Below, piece by piece: positions 16,996 through 24,947 of a stretch of 64,000 nucleotides of DNA (position 1 is its first letter; every line of letters starts with the position of its first letter). The stretch spans positions 62,001 through 126,000 of the forward strand of contig NZ_QFOB01000011.1 in NCBI RefSeq assembly GCF_003248515.1. Direction: 5' to 3'. The DNA comes from Sphingomonas sp. GTDB taxonomy: Bacteria > Pseudomonadota > Alphaproteobacteria > Sphingomonadales > Sphingomonadaceae. The notes under the pieces were generated by a model, which was not told the origin of the DNA, did not search any database, and saw only the letters and a program-made list of their open reading frames with translations. The position numbers and the translations under genes are program-made.

Positions 16996-18033
16996 TCAGG
17001 CCGAAAGAATGACCTTCATCGCTTTTTCGTTCGCCGCGTTGCCAAACACCTCATAGGCCGTCAAAATGTCGTCCAAATTGAAGCGGTGGGTGATCAGCTT
17101 CAATGGATCGGCCTTGCCCGCCTGCACGGCTTTCATCAGCATGGGTGTGGTATTCGTGTTTACCAGGCCCATTGAAATATTGATATTCTTTATCCACAGT
17201 TCTTCGATATGGAGCGTCACCGGAGATCCATGCACGCCGACATTCGCGATGTTCCCTCCTGCTGACACGATCTTTTGGCAGATATCGAACGTCGCCGGAA
17301 CGCCGACCGCCTCGATGGCCACGTCGACGCCTTTGCCCCCGGTCATATCCATCGCCCGCACGACCGGATCCTCGAGCCCGACCTGTATCGTGTCCGTCGC
17401 GCCAAACTGGCGTGCCAGGCCCAGGCGGGCGGGATCCATATCGATCATCACGATCTGGCCCGGCGCATAGAATTGCGCCGTCAGGAGCGCCGACATGCCT
17501 ACCGGACCGGCACCGACGATGGCGATGCTGTCACCCGGCTTCACGCCGCCCGCCTGCACGCCGATCTCCAGCCCCGTGGGCATGATATCCGACAGCATGA
17601 CCAGGGCTTCCTCGTTCGCGCCTGCCGGGATCGGGTAGAGCGAGTTGTCGCCATGGGGAATGCGGACATATTCCGCCTGGGTGCCGTCGATGGCTCCTCC
17701 CAGTTGCCAGCCTCCGTCCGAGCAGTGCGAATATAGCTGTCGCTTGCAATTCTCGCAGGCCCCGCATTTCGTGATGCAGGAAATCAACACGGCATCACCG
17801 TTCGAGAAGTTGCGTACGGCGCTGCCAACCTCCTCGACGATGCCGACGCCTTCGTGGCCCAGCGTTGTGCCTTCCGAGACGCTGGGCACGTCGCCCTTGA
17901 GGATGTGCAGATCGCTGCCGCAGATTGTAGTTTTCGTAATGCGTACGATCACGTCCGTTGAATTCTGAATGGTCGGAATCGGCTTTTCTACCCAGTCCTT
18001 CTTGCCGGGTCCAAAATAAACAAGAGCTTTCAT
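16996..18033 (-). CDS. Zinc-dependent medium-chain alcohol dehydrogenase
   Basis: A 345-residue MDR enzyme that interconverts secondary alcohols and ketones with NAD(P). Catalytic-zinc ligands are Cys38 (TICGSDLH), His60-Glu61 (LGHEGVG) and a later acidic/Cys site (SDIMPTG region). The structural-zinc cysteines lie in CGACENCKRQLYSHC (~90-104). The Rossmann loop is VGAGPVG with an acidic residue (MIDMD) downstream, which favours NAD. The pattern is that of the secondary-alcohol dehydrogenases resembling Clostridium/Thermoanaerobacter enzymes. ATG 18033 is chosen because the family begins MKAL; the longer frame upstream lacks similarity. It is the last gene behind the esterase-like and Baeyer-Villiger genes, so it likely makes the ketone substrate from an alcohol. 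Confidence 0.92.
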   Translation of the reverse strand: MKALVYFGPGKKDWVEKPIPTIQNSTDVIVRITKTTICGSDLHILKGDVPSVSEGTTLGHEGVGIVEEVGSAVRNFSNGDAVLISCITKCGACENCKRQLYSHCSDGGWQLGGAIDGTQAEYVRIPHGDNSLYPIPAGANEEALVMLSDIMPTGLEIGVQAGGVKPGDSIAIVGAGPVGMSALLTAQFYAPGQIVMIDMDPARLGLARQFGATDTIQVGLEDPVVRAMDMTGGKGVDVAIEAVGVPATFDICQKIVSAGGNIANVGVHGSPVTLHIEELWIKNINISMGLVNTNTTPMLMKAVQAGKADPLKLITHRFNLDDILTAYEVFGNAANEKAMKVILSA

Positions 18034-18096
18034 GGTGGCGCGTCCTCTTCTGTTCGTTATTGTGGGAATGTATCGGGACGATGATGGTGAGATCAT

Positions 18097-19269
18097 CTAC
18101 AAATGATCGTAGAATGCGGTTTCGAATTCGAGATAGCGGGCGAAGGATGTGGGATCCCCGAACGGGAGGATCTGCGTCGCCCAGAAGCCGCCATAACCGT
18201 TCTTCCGGTCTATCCAGTAAAACAGGTTGGCGAGCCCCGCCCAGCCAAGCGATCCCGCAGGCCGCCCCGTGGGGGCTTTCTCGTCATTCACCATGAAGCT
18301 GAGAGCCCAGGATTTTGGAACCCCGGGAAAGAATTCGGCATCATTGGAAAGCGTGGGGTCCACGCCGGTCAGCATGGTGACCTTCAGATGGCCGAGATGA
18401 TTCTGCTCCGCCATCCGCACGGTCTCTGGCTTGAGCACGCGCCCGTGATTGCCCATCCCGTCGTTCAGCCACATCCGGATGAACCGCATATAATCGGACA
18501 CTTTGCCATAGAGGCCGTGGCCGCCCATATGGATTTCCGGTTTGGCGGGAAGTTCGAAATCGATCGGCTTCAGGGATCCGCCGTGCTCCCGGATGTGCAT
18601 CGTGGCGAGATTGGCGCGCACCTGGTCGTTTATCTCGAAGGTCATGCTTTCGATCCCGAGCGGATCGAATATCCGTGCCTGGAAGAAGTCGCCCAGCCGG
18701 GTATCGCTGATCCTTTCGACCACCTGGCCGCACCAGTCGATGTTCGAGCCATATTCCCAACGCTCGCCCGGATCGAAGAGCAGCGGGGTCATCAGGCTGG
18801 TCTTGGTGGCGGTTATGATGCCGGGATGACCTGAGCGGACGAGCCGGTCGTAGAGGTCATTGAAGAAATGATAGCCGAGACCTGCTTGATGGGTCATCAG
18901 CATCCGCACGGTGATGTCCCGGCGAGGCTCGCGAAGCAGGGCTTCTCCATCCTTTCCGAAACCTTCGATCACCTTGAGCGTGGCGATTTCCGGGACATAG
19001 CTTCTGGCCGGTGCATCCAGATCGAGCTTGCCCTGTTCAACGAGTTGCAGAACCGCCGTTCCGGTGATGGCCTTCGTTGTGGAAAAGAGCGCGAAATGGG
19101 TGTCGGCATCGATTGCGCGGTCGAGATCGATGCGCAGTTTGCCGGCGGCGCCCTCATAGATGTTCCTGTCGCGATTTGTGACCATCGCAACCACGCCCGG
19201 AACACGCTCATCCGCATTCGCCGCACTTTGTGTGATGGCGTCGGCTGTTGCCTGAAATCCGCTCCTCAT
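18097..19269 (-). CDS. Beta-lactamase-fold serine hydrolase (family VIII esterase-like)
   Basis: A 390-residue hydrolase of the class C beta-lactamase/EstB fold. The nucleophile Ser63 and Lys66 are in FSTTKAITG, the second catalytic block is YGSN (~173-176), and a third glycine-rich block is near the C-terminus (SLGWAGLANLFYWIDR). No signal peptide is present, so it is cytoplasmic and unlikely to be a resistance enzyme. It is encoded between a Baeyer-Villiger monooxygenase and an alcohol dehydrogenase, so the probable job is to open the lactone or cleave the ester made by the monooxygenase. GAGAGGA precedes ATG 19269. The fold is sure; the substrate is inferred from the neighbours. Confidence 0.9.
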   Translation of the reverse strand: MRSGFQATADAITQSAANADERVPGVVAMVTNRDRNIYEGAAGKLRIDLDRAIDADTHFALFSTTKAITGTAVLQLVEQGKLDLDAPARSYVPEIATLKVIEGFGKDGEALLREPRRDITVRMLMTHQAGLGYHFFNDLYDRLVRSGHPGIITATKTSLMTPLLFDPGERWEYGSNIDWCGQVVERISDTRLGDFFQARIFDPLGIESMTFEINDQVRANLATMHIREHGGSLKPIDFELPAKPEIHMGGHGLYGKVSDYMRFIRMWLNDGMGNHGRVLKPETVRMAEQNHLGHLKVTMLTGVDPTLSNDAEFFPGVPKSWALSFMVNDEKAPTGRPAGSLGWAGLANLFYWIDRKNGYGGFWATQILPFGDPTSFARYLEFETAFYDHL

Positions 19270-19341
19270 CCGTGATATCCTCTCGCGTTGCTGCCGAACG
19301 TCTGCGCGGTGGTCAGATCCTGTTCTTTTGCTGTCGCTGCT

Positions 19342-19368
19342 ATGCCCGGGCCTTGGGGGCCCGGGCAT
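19342..19368 (-). terminator. Perfect hairpin between the monooxygenase and esterase genes
   Basis: An 11-bp perfect stem (ATGCCCGGGCC / GGCCCGGGCAT) with a 5-base loop lies six bases behind the monooxygenase stop codon. No T-run follows on the minus strand, so it more likely protects or trims the upstream message than ends transcription. Confidence 0.55.
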
Positions 19369-19374
19369 TGTCGC

Positions 19375-21018
19375 TTATCGTTTGGCAAAGCCTTCATACC
19401 CGCCAAGGGCGGCGGCGTCGCATTTCTGGCGGTAGGCGCCTACGCCACCGGTATAGGATAGCACCCGTCGGGGTTTTCCAGGCACGTTCGAGCCGAGATA
19501 CCAGGAATTCGTCTTCGAAATGAGGTTTGCGCCGGCCGTCTCGTCGTGATGGGCGATCCATTGCGCTTCGGTCTCGGCGGTCGGCTCGATGACGGAAAGC
19601 CCCTTGCCTCGAACATGATCGATGCAACCGCTGATCCATTCTGTCTGCTGTTGCAGGCAGGTCGTCATGTTGCACAATGCTGCAGACGGCGCGAGCGGAG
19701 CGCCGGTCGTGAACATGTTCGGATAACCATGCACCTGGAGCCCCATGGTGGTGCGGATATCCTTGCTCCAATCCTCCTTGAGCGAACGACCGTCCCGACC
19801 CCGTATGTCGATGCGGGTGAGCGCTCCGGTGCCGGCATCAAAGCCTGTTGCCAGAATGATGACGTCCAGTTCGTGAAGCGTGCCATCTGCCGTTCGGATG
19901 CCGTCCGCCGTGACAGCCACGATCGGATTGTCGCGCACGCTCACTGCCTCGACATTGGGACGGTGATAGACTTCCAGATAGTTGGTCTCGAGAGGGACCC
20001 GGTGCGTACCGAAGCCATAGTCGGTCGGGATAAGCAGATCCCACAGCTTTTTGTCCTTGAGCCGTCCGCGCATCTTGTTGCGGACGAATTCGGAAATCTC
20101 CTCGCTGACCTCCGCATCGAAGAACATCTCGGCGAAGGAGGCGAGCCAGAGCTGGAGAGAGCCGCTTTCGTATATCTCTTCGAGCACATTCAGGCGCTGT
20201 TGCGGCGTCAGATCTGCCCACTGATACTTGAAATCATATTCGAAGCCCGTGAATGTGTGTGGCAGCGTCTTCCTGAGTTCCTGGAAGCGCGCTTTATAAG
20301 CATCCACATCGTCGGCCCCGAATTTGGGGTTGCGCATCGGGAGGGCATATTGCGGCGTGCGGATGAACACCTTGAGTTCGCCGACCTTGTCCGCGATGGT
20401 CTGGATCACCTGAATCCCGGTTGCGCCGATGCCGACGACGCCGACCCGCTTGCCTTCGAAGTCAATCTCCTCCCGCGGCCAGCGCGCGGTGTGGAAGATC
20501 CTGCCCGTGAAGCTGTCCTGGCCCGGGAACATGTCGGCCATCGGGGCAGACAGCATGCCACAGCATGTAATGAGGAATTGCGCATCGATCGTCTCGCCGC
20601 TGTCGGTCGTCACCGTCCATCGCCCGGCATCCTCCCGATAGTGGGCGCTCGCGATGCCCGTATCGAATCGGATATCTCTTCGAAGATCCAGTTCGCTTGC
20701 GATATAATGCATCCACTGTTCGATTTCCGGTTGGGCGGGAAATCGCTCGCTCCAGCTCCATCCCTTGTACAGCTCTTCGGAAAACAGATACTGGTAGATG
20801 TAGGCTTCGGAATCGAAACGTGCACCGGGATAGCGGTTCCAATACCATGTTCCGCCGACATCGGATGCACGTTCATAGACTCTTACATTGAGTCCCCGCT
20901 CTCTTAGCTGGTGTAATTGATAGAGGCCGGCGACTCCGGCGCCGATGATGACCGCATCGAGGACAGTCGGCTCCGCAGGCAATGCAGCCGCCACGGCATC
21001 TTTTGTTACATAATTCAT
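19375..21018 (-). CDS. Flavin-containing Baeyer-Villiger monooxygenase (type I)
   Basis: A 547-residue FAD/NADPH enzyme that inserts oxygen next to a carbonyl, turning ketones into esters or lactones. The FAD fingerprint GAGVAG is at residues 26-31. The Baeyer-Villiger fingerprint FTGRIFHTARWP (170-181) fits FxGxxxHxxxWP exactly. The NADPH fingerprint GIGATG is near 200, and ATGFDAG lies in the C-terminal third. Length is normal for cyclohexanone/phenylacetone-type enzymes. ATG 21018 has GGAG seven bases before it; upstream codons of the longer frame do not look coding. It leads a three-gene unit with the hydrolase and alcohol dehydrogenase and is divergent from a channel gene and an AraC regulator. 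Ring size or chain type of the ketone cannot be told. Confidence 0.95.
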   Translation of the reverse strand: MNYVTKDAVAAALPAEPTVLDAVIIGAGVAGLYQLHQLRERGLNVRVYERASDVGGTWYWNRYPGARFDSEAYIYQYLFSEELYKGWSWSERFPAQPEIEQWMHYIASELDLRRDIRFDTGIASAHYREDAGRWTVTTDSGETIDAQFLITCCGMLSAPMADMFPGQDSFTGRIFHTARWPREEIDFEGKRVGVVGIGATGIQVIQTIADKVGELKVFIRTPQYALPMRNPKFGADDVDAYKARFQELRKTLPHTFTGFEYDFKYQWADLTPQQRLNVLEEIYESGSLQLWLASFAEMFFDAEVSEEISEFVRNKMRGRLKDKKLWDLLIPTDYGFGTHRVPLETNYLEVYHRPNVEAVSVRDNPIVAVTADGIRTADGTLHELDVIILATGFDAGTGALTRIDIRGRDGRSLKEDWSKDIRTTMGLQVHGYPNMFTTGAPLAPSAALCNMTTCLQQQTEWISGCIDHVRGKGLSVIEPTAETEAQWIAHHDETAGANLISKTNSWYLGSNVPGKPRRVLSYTGGVGAYRQKCDAAALGGYEGFAKR

Positions 21019-21151
21019 GCACCCGCTCCATCCAATCAAGATTGCTCGCCGCGTCCGCTCGTAGATGGCCGACTTCAGCTCTCCGGAGCGCATGCTCCGA
21101 CGGATTGAGGCTATGATGCCCGGCGCATCCGGGTCTTGAACGTTCCCGCAA

Positions 21152-21165
21152 TTCGTTTGAACGAA
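21152..21165. promoter_or_regulatory. Operator-like palindrome, site A
   Basis: TTCGTT-TG-AACGAA is a palindrome with 6-bp arms, 134 bases upstream of the monooxygenase ATG. A near copy in opposite orientation lies ~110 bases away. It is a good candidate for binding by the AraC-type protein encoded nearby or by another local regulator. Confidence 0.5.
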
Positions 21166-21274
21166 CGCGAGTTTGTGCGGCCCTGCGCGCGATGAACCTC
21201 GACAAAGGAGGGGCAGGAGCTGGCGGGCGCGCCGCTCGGTCCCTGTTTGCCGAACCCCTCCCTCTATCGCCCGT

Positions 21275-21290
21275 TTCGTTCAAACAATTG
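21275..21290. promoter_or_regulatory. Operator-like repeat, site B
   Basis: TTCGTTCAAAC plus AATTG is the reverse complement of the core of site A, with an extended match (CAATT...GTTTGAACGAA) allowing one inserted base. It lies on the channel-gene side of the intergenic region. The paired sites suggest looping or joint control of both divergent units. Confidence 0.5.
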
Positions 21291-21571
21291 GTCGCGATGT
21301 TCAAGATCGCCACTTTCCCTGCGGGCTAATGACCATCTGCTGCGTGCAGCTCATTCAGATTTGCCGGGCCTCCTGGAGGCTTGAGCAAGCGATTGGCGCA
21401 GCGGGAGAGGAAAGATCGAAGACGATCTGTCGCGGACGAATTGGCTCGAATTACAAAATCGAGGTGCCGCGCCAACGGAGCGTCTTTCCTCTTCCGGGCA
21501 AAAATAATGCGGCGCGGGCAGGGCGATGCATTGCCCTTCTTCAGTCCGTCAGTTTTGCGGGGAGGAAAGAA

Positions 21572-22447
21572 ATGTGGGAAACGCGTCGTTCGGCCGCGCT
21601 ATGTTTTGGCGCTGCATATCTGTCATCAGGTACAGCCTATGCCATCGATATCTATCCGGGTGACTACACGGTTTTGCCGGCGGGCTCCAATCTTGCACTA
21701 ATGTATGGCGGACATGTTCGATCCAGGCGGCTCAACGTCAAGAACGCCGGCGACGTACCGGACTCGAGGTTGCAGGCGACGCTCGGTATTGCACGTTATG
21801 TGCGATACGAGGACATCGGCGGCATTCCTGTCGTAGCCGAGGCGATCCTCCCCTTCGGAGGGTATCACGATGTGCGCATTGGAGGCGTGTCCCAGTCGAC
21901 CCGAAACGGCCTTGGCGATCTCCTGCTGGGTTTCGCGGCTTTCCCCGTTCACAAGGAAGATCCGAGGTTCGGCACAACGCTGGGATTCACGGCCTATCTC
22001 GCGCTGCCCACGGGCGCTTATGATCCTGCGAAAGTGAGCTTCGGTACGGGAGCCTACACGTTCACGCCGCAGATTGGCCTGATTCAGGGGCTGGGAAAGG
22101 GGCTGGTGCTCGATGCCGCGGCAGATGCCGCGTTCACCGTCAATCATATGGAGAAGGGGGTGAGATACGGCGTAAAGCCGTCCTATCAGTTGCAGGCCTA
22201 TCTGCGTCAAAGCATCAGTGCGACCGCCACTCTGTCATTCGGATATTCGGGACGTTTCGGCGGAGCGCAGAAAATCGACGGGCTTCGCACCGGGCTCGAG
22301 ACGAGCAATCATCAGCTGCGCCTGTTTCTTGGCAACTTCTTCACCAAGACATTTCAGGTTCAGGCGGTGGTGGGGGGTGATATCGCGAGCCGATCGGGGT
22401 TTCGACAGGGAATCAACAGCCAGATCCGCTTGCTCAAGTTGTTTTAA
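21572..22447 (+). CDS. SphA/phenol MetA-type outer-membrane channel
   Basis: A 291-residue exported protein with a signal peptide (~1-25) and an all-beta body rich in alternating hydrophobic residues, ending in a basic/hydrophobic strand (SQIRLLKLF) as outer-membrane barrels do. The patterns NGLGDLLLGFAAF, FGTTLGFTAYLALPTGAYDPAK and NHQLRLFLG match the MetA-pathway phenol-degradation family (PF13557 type), found beside catabolic oxygenases and thought to admit hydrophobic substrates. GGGGAGGAAAG precedes ATG 21572; the longer frame upstream is not used. It is divergent from the monooxygenase operon and directly upstream of the AraC gene, so it is probably the uptake route for the ketone or alcohol. 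Confidence 0.85.
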   Translation: MWETRRSAALCFGAAYLSSGTAYAIDIYPGDYTVLPAGSNLALMYGGHVRSRRLNVKNAGDVPDSRLQATLGIARYVRYEDIGGIPVVAEAILPFGGYHDVRIGGVSQSTRNGLGDLLLGFAAFPVHKEDPRFGTTLGFTAYLALPTGAYDPAKVSFGTGAYTFTPQIGLIQGLGKGLVLDAAADAAFTVNHMEKGVRYGVKPSYQLQAYLRQSISATATLSFGYSGRFGGAQKIDGLRTGLETSNHQLRLFLGNFFTKTFQVQAVVGGDIASRSGFRQGINSQIRLLKLF

Positions 22448-22599
22448 TCTCGGCGGATTTCGCGATGAAATGGGTGCTCGCCTTTCGGATTGCGCCTCGT
22501 GCGTGCGTCCTGGCGAGAAGGGCGGCGATCCTACCAAGGCCCAATATGTACTGAGCTTTCACGCGGCTATCTTTTGCGGTTGAATAAAAGGACACGCAG

Positions 22600-23508
22600 A
22601 TGTCGGGAGAGAAGCCTCTGGTCACCAGGCCGATTCTGCCCAGCGAACTCACAACATGGGTTCCGGGCGGCATACTCGGCATGAGCGACGGTCTGGGCTG
22701 GCGCGATGCGGCATTCCGCCGGTACGACTATAAAGCCCAGGACGTTGAGATCCCTCCGATCGATAGCTTCATGATCGTGCAATATGTGCGCGGTGAAACG
22801 CCTATGGACAGACAGGTGGAGGATGGCCGCTGGACACGATGCCGCTGTCGTCCCGACAATTTCTCACTGCTGTCCAGAACGGCCGGATCCCATTGGCACT
22901 GGACGACCCCCATTGAGGTAAATCACATCTATCTCACCAGAAAAGTTATGAATCGCATCGCAAGTGATATCTGCGGAGAGGAAGTGGTCGACGTAAATCT
23001 TCACGATATCGTGGAGGGGTACGATCCGGAAATAACCCGAATCACCAGTGAGATCGCTAGGGAGGCGATGGACCCTCGATTGGGTGGCAATCTTTACGCC
23101 GAAACGCTGTCCATGCAGTTGGCGGTGCAGCTTCTAAGAAAATTCTCCTCGTGTGTGTACAAGGGAAACCCGCATCAGGCGAAAGCTTTTTCACGAAGAG
23201 TGATCGTTGAAATCGAGGAATTCGTGGATTCTCATCTTTGTGAAAACATATCGATAGAAGATATGGCTGGTGTCGCGGGGATGGGGGTGTGGACGTTCAA
23301 CCGGTATCTGCGACAAAGCGTAGGGAAATCGGCTTATGCGTTTGTGGTGGAAAAGAGGATAGAGCGCGCGCAGTCATTGCTCAGTCGCGGCGATCTGGCC
23401 CTGAAGGAAATTGCGGCCGCGTGCGGGTTTTCCGATCAGGCCCACATGACACGCATGTTCACCGCCAAGCTGGGCGTGACGCCCGGCCAGTTTCGCGCAC
23501 GATCATAG
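22600..23508 (+). CDS. AraC family transcriptional regulator
   Basis: A 302-residue regulator. The N-terminal ~180 residues form an unassigned sensing/dimer domain (with SHWHW and VNHIYLTRK segments). The C-terminal ~100 residues hold the double helix-turn-helix: helix set 1 is ISIEDMAGVAGMGVWTFNRYLRQSVGKSAYAFV-like, and set 2 carries the family block LKEIAAACGFSDQAHMTRMFTAKLGVTPGQFR. AAAGGAC precedes the ATG. It lies 152 bases behind the channel gene on the same strand and next to the Baeyer-Villiger operon, so it is the likely substrate-responsive activator of this cluster. Codon use is visibly less GC-biased than in the core genes, as in the rest of the cluster. Confidence 0.93.
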   Translation: MSGEKPLVTRPILPSELTTWVPGGILGMSDGLGWRDAAFRRYDYKAQDVEIPPIDSFMIVQYVRGETPMDRQVEDGRWTRCRCRPDNFSLLSRTAGSHWHWTTPIEVNHIYLTRKVMNRIASDICGEEVVDVNLHDIVEGYDPEITRITSEIAREAMDPRLGGNLYAETLSMQLAVQLLRKFSSCVYKGNPHQAKAFSRRVIVEIEEFVDSHLCENISIEDMAGVAGMGVWTFNRYLRQSVGKSAYAFVVEKRIERAQSLLSRGDLALKEIAAACGFSDQAHMTRMFTAKLGVTPGQFRARS

Positions 23509-23532
23509 GCTCGGGACCGCTTGATCCGAGCC
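23508..23532 (+). terminator. Hairpin at the end of the AraC gene
   Basis: GGCTCGG (starting in the stop codon) pairs with CCGAGCC across an 11-base loop. No T-run follows. The next gene is convergent, so this marks the end of the cluster. Confidence 0.4.
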
Positions 23533-23676
23533 GGACGATGATGGTGGCACCTGCGAGCCTCTCTGCTCATCTCTGTGTCCACTCCGGTGCACCGCCCGGA
23601 TAAGGTCATGTTACTGGACGCGAGGGGCCAGGGCGTGGCGCCAGGGAAAGCCCGAACGTTTCGTCGTGGCGAGGGA

Positions 23677-24912
23677 TCAGAGCCCGCTGGCGTCTATTTC
23701 ATGGCCCATCGCCTCCTCGCACATATGCCGAACCTCTTCGGGCTGGCCGGCGTGGAGGATGAACTTTCGGGATATGGCGTCGGCGCCCAGGGAGACGCGG
23801 TTGGCCACCGCCAAGGCGACCTTGTGGTTCACGCCCTCCTCTCTGATAATCCCTTTTGGTTCCTTTCCGTTCGCAACCGCATCCAGCTCGCGGAAGAAGC
23901 GATTGCGCATCATCACGATGCCCTTGTCGCTCTGGCCGAGATTTTCCTTCCGGCGATCGGTGATGCGGCCCTGGCCAACCCAGCCGATAATATCCTGGTT
24001 GATGACGTGGGTGGTGATCCAGCGCCCCGTCTCGCTGTCGCGGATCGGGCTCTGCCAGCTCGGGATCTTCTCCTGCCGGTAGGGGCGGCGTTCTTCCGGC
24101 ACGGCGGCGTAGATCCAGCTGATGCTCAGCGTATTCTCGTCATCCACGGGAACACGCCATTCGAAATGATTGCCGAGGAAGAAGCCGTTGGGCCACAGCA
24201 GCACCCGGCCGACCGTCCAGAGCGGATCCGTCTCGTCCGTATCGCTGCGGATCCGTTTGTAGAGGAAGCCATATTCGAATTCCTCGAAGCCCAGTTTCAC
24301 ATGGGCCGGGCCGAAATCGCTTTCCGGGCTGCGCATCCGGGCCGTCCAGTTCGAATGCATCCATTCGAAATGGACGGGATCGATCGAATTTTCCTGGCAC
24401 TGAAGCCAGTTGCACGGAACATCCGCCTTCACGACCTGCACGAAGCCATCGGTGCGCGAAAAAGGCTCCCAGTCCGGCAGGAGCGGCGGTTCTCCGCTGC
24501 CCATATAGGCGAAGAGCAGCCCCGCCTTTTCCTGCACCGGATAGGATTGCAGCCGAACCTTGTCCTTGTAGCGACTGGTGGGGAGGGCGGTTTCCTCGAA
24601 CGGCTGCTGCAGGCAGCGCCCGTCCTGACCGAACAGCCAGCCGTGATAGCTGCAACGTATCCCGCATTGCTCGACGAAGCCGTAGGCGAGATCCGCGCTG
24701 CGGTGCGCGCACTGGCGCTGGACAAGGCCATAATGCCCGCCGAGATCGCGATAGAGAACCAGATCCTCGCCAAACAGCCGGATCGGCTTGATCGGCTGAT
24801 CGTCGAGATCGGCGGCGCCGGCGATGGGATGCCAGTAGCGCCGGAGATAGTCGCCCATCGCCGAGCCCGGCTCGATCGAGGTGAGGAGGTGGTTCTGTTC
24901 CTGGGTGAGCAT
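23677..24912 (-). CDS. Rieske non-heme iron oxygenase, large subunit (LigXa/phthalate dioxygenase-like)
   Basis: A 411-residue oxygenase component. The N-terminal Rieske [2Fe-2S] site is C68-A-H70 with C87-S-Y-H90. The electron-bridging Asp178 and iron ligands His181 and His186 are in NSIDPVHFEWMH, and a C-terminal Asp should complete the 2-His-1-carboxylate. The opening MLTQEQNHLLT...G..M..YLRRYWHP is typical of the group with O-demethylases (LigXa, DdmC-type) and phthalate 4,5-dioxygenase. No ferredoxin or reductase gene is near, so electron carriers must come from elsewhere. The start at ATG 24912 is chosen by family similarity. It is the last gene of the operon, 35 bases behind the esterase gene. 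Ring hydroxylation and O-demethylation are both possible. Confidence 0.92.
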   Translation of the reverse strand: MLTQEQNHLLTSIEPGSAMGDYLRRYWHPIAGAADLDDQPIKPIRLFGEDLVLYRDLGGHYGLVQRQCAHRSADLAYGFVEQCGIRCSYHGWLFGQDGRCLQQPFEETALPTSRYKDKVRLQSYPVQEKAGLLFAYMGSGEPPLLPDWEPFSRTDGFVQVVKADVPCNWLQCQENSIDPVHFEWMHSNWTARMRSPESDFGPAHVKLGFEEFEYGFLYKRIRSDTDETDPLWTVGRVLLWPNGFFLGNHFEWRVPVDDENTLSISWIYAAVPEERRPYRQEKIPSWQSPIRDSETGRWITTHVINQDIIGWVGQGRITDRRKENLGQSDKGIVMMRNRFFRELDAVANGKEPKGIIREEGVNHKVALAVANRVSLGADAISRKFILHAGQPEEVRHMCEEAMGHEIDASGL

Positions 24913-24947
24913 CCGGATGTCCTTGGGATGATGTCGGCCGGCGAGGA

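Larger units (their letters stand above)
21019..21571. other. 553-base divergent promoter region
   Basis: This is the interval between the Baeyer-Villiger gene (minus) and the outer-membrane channel gene (plus). It appears less GC-rich than the surroundings and holds two related inverted-repeat sites (21152-21165 and 21275-21290). No convincing gene is present. Confidence 0.6.

Noticed and set aside
18097..19269. Class C beta-lactamase (resistance gene)
   Set aside because: No signal peptide, and catabolic context; the fold is shared by family VIII esterases.
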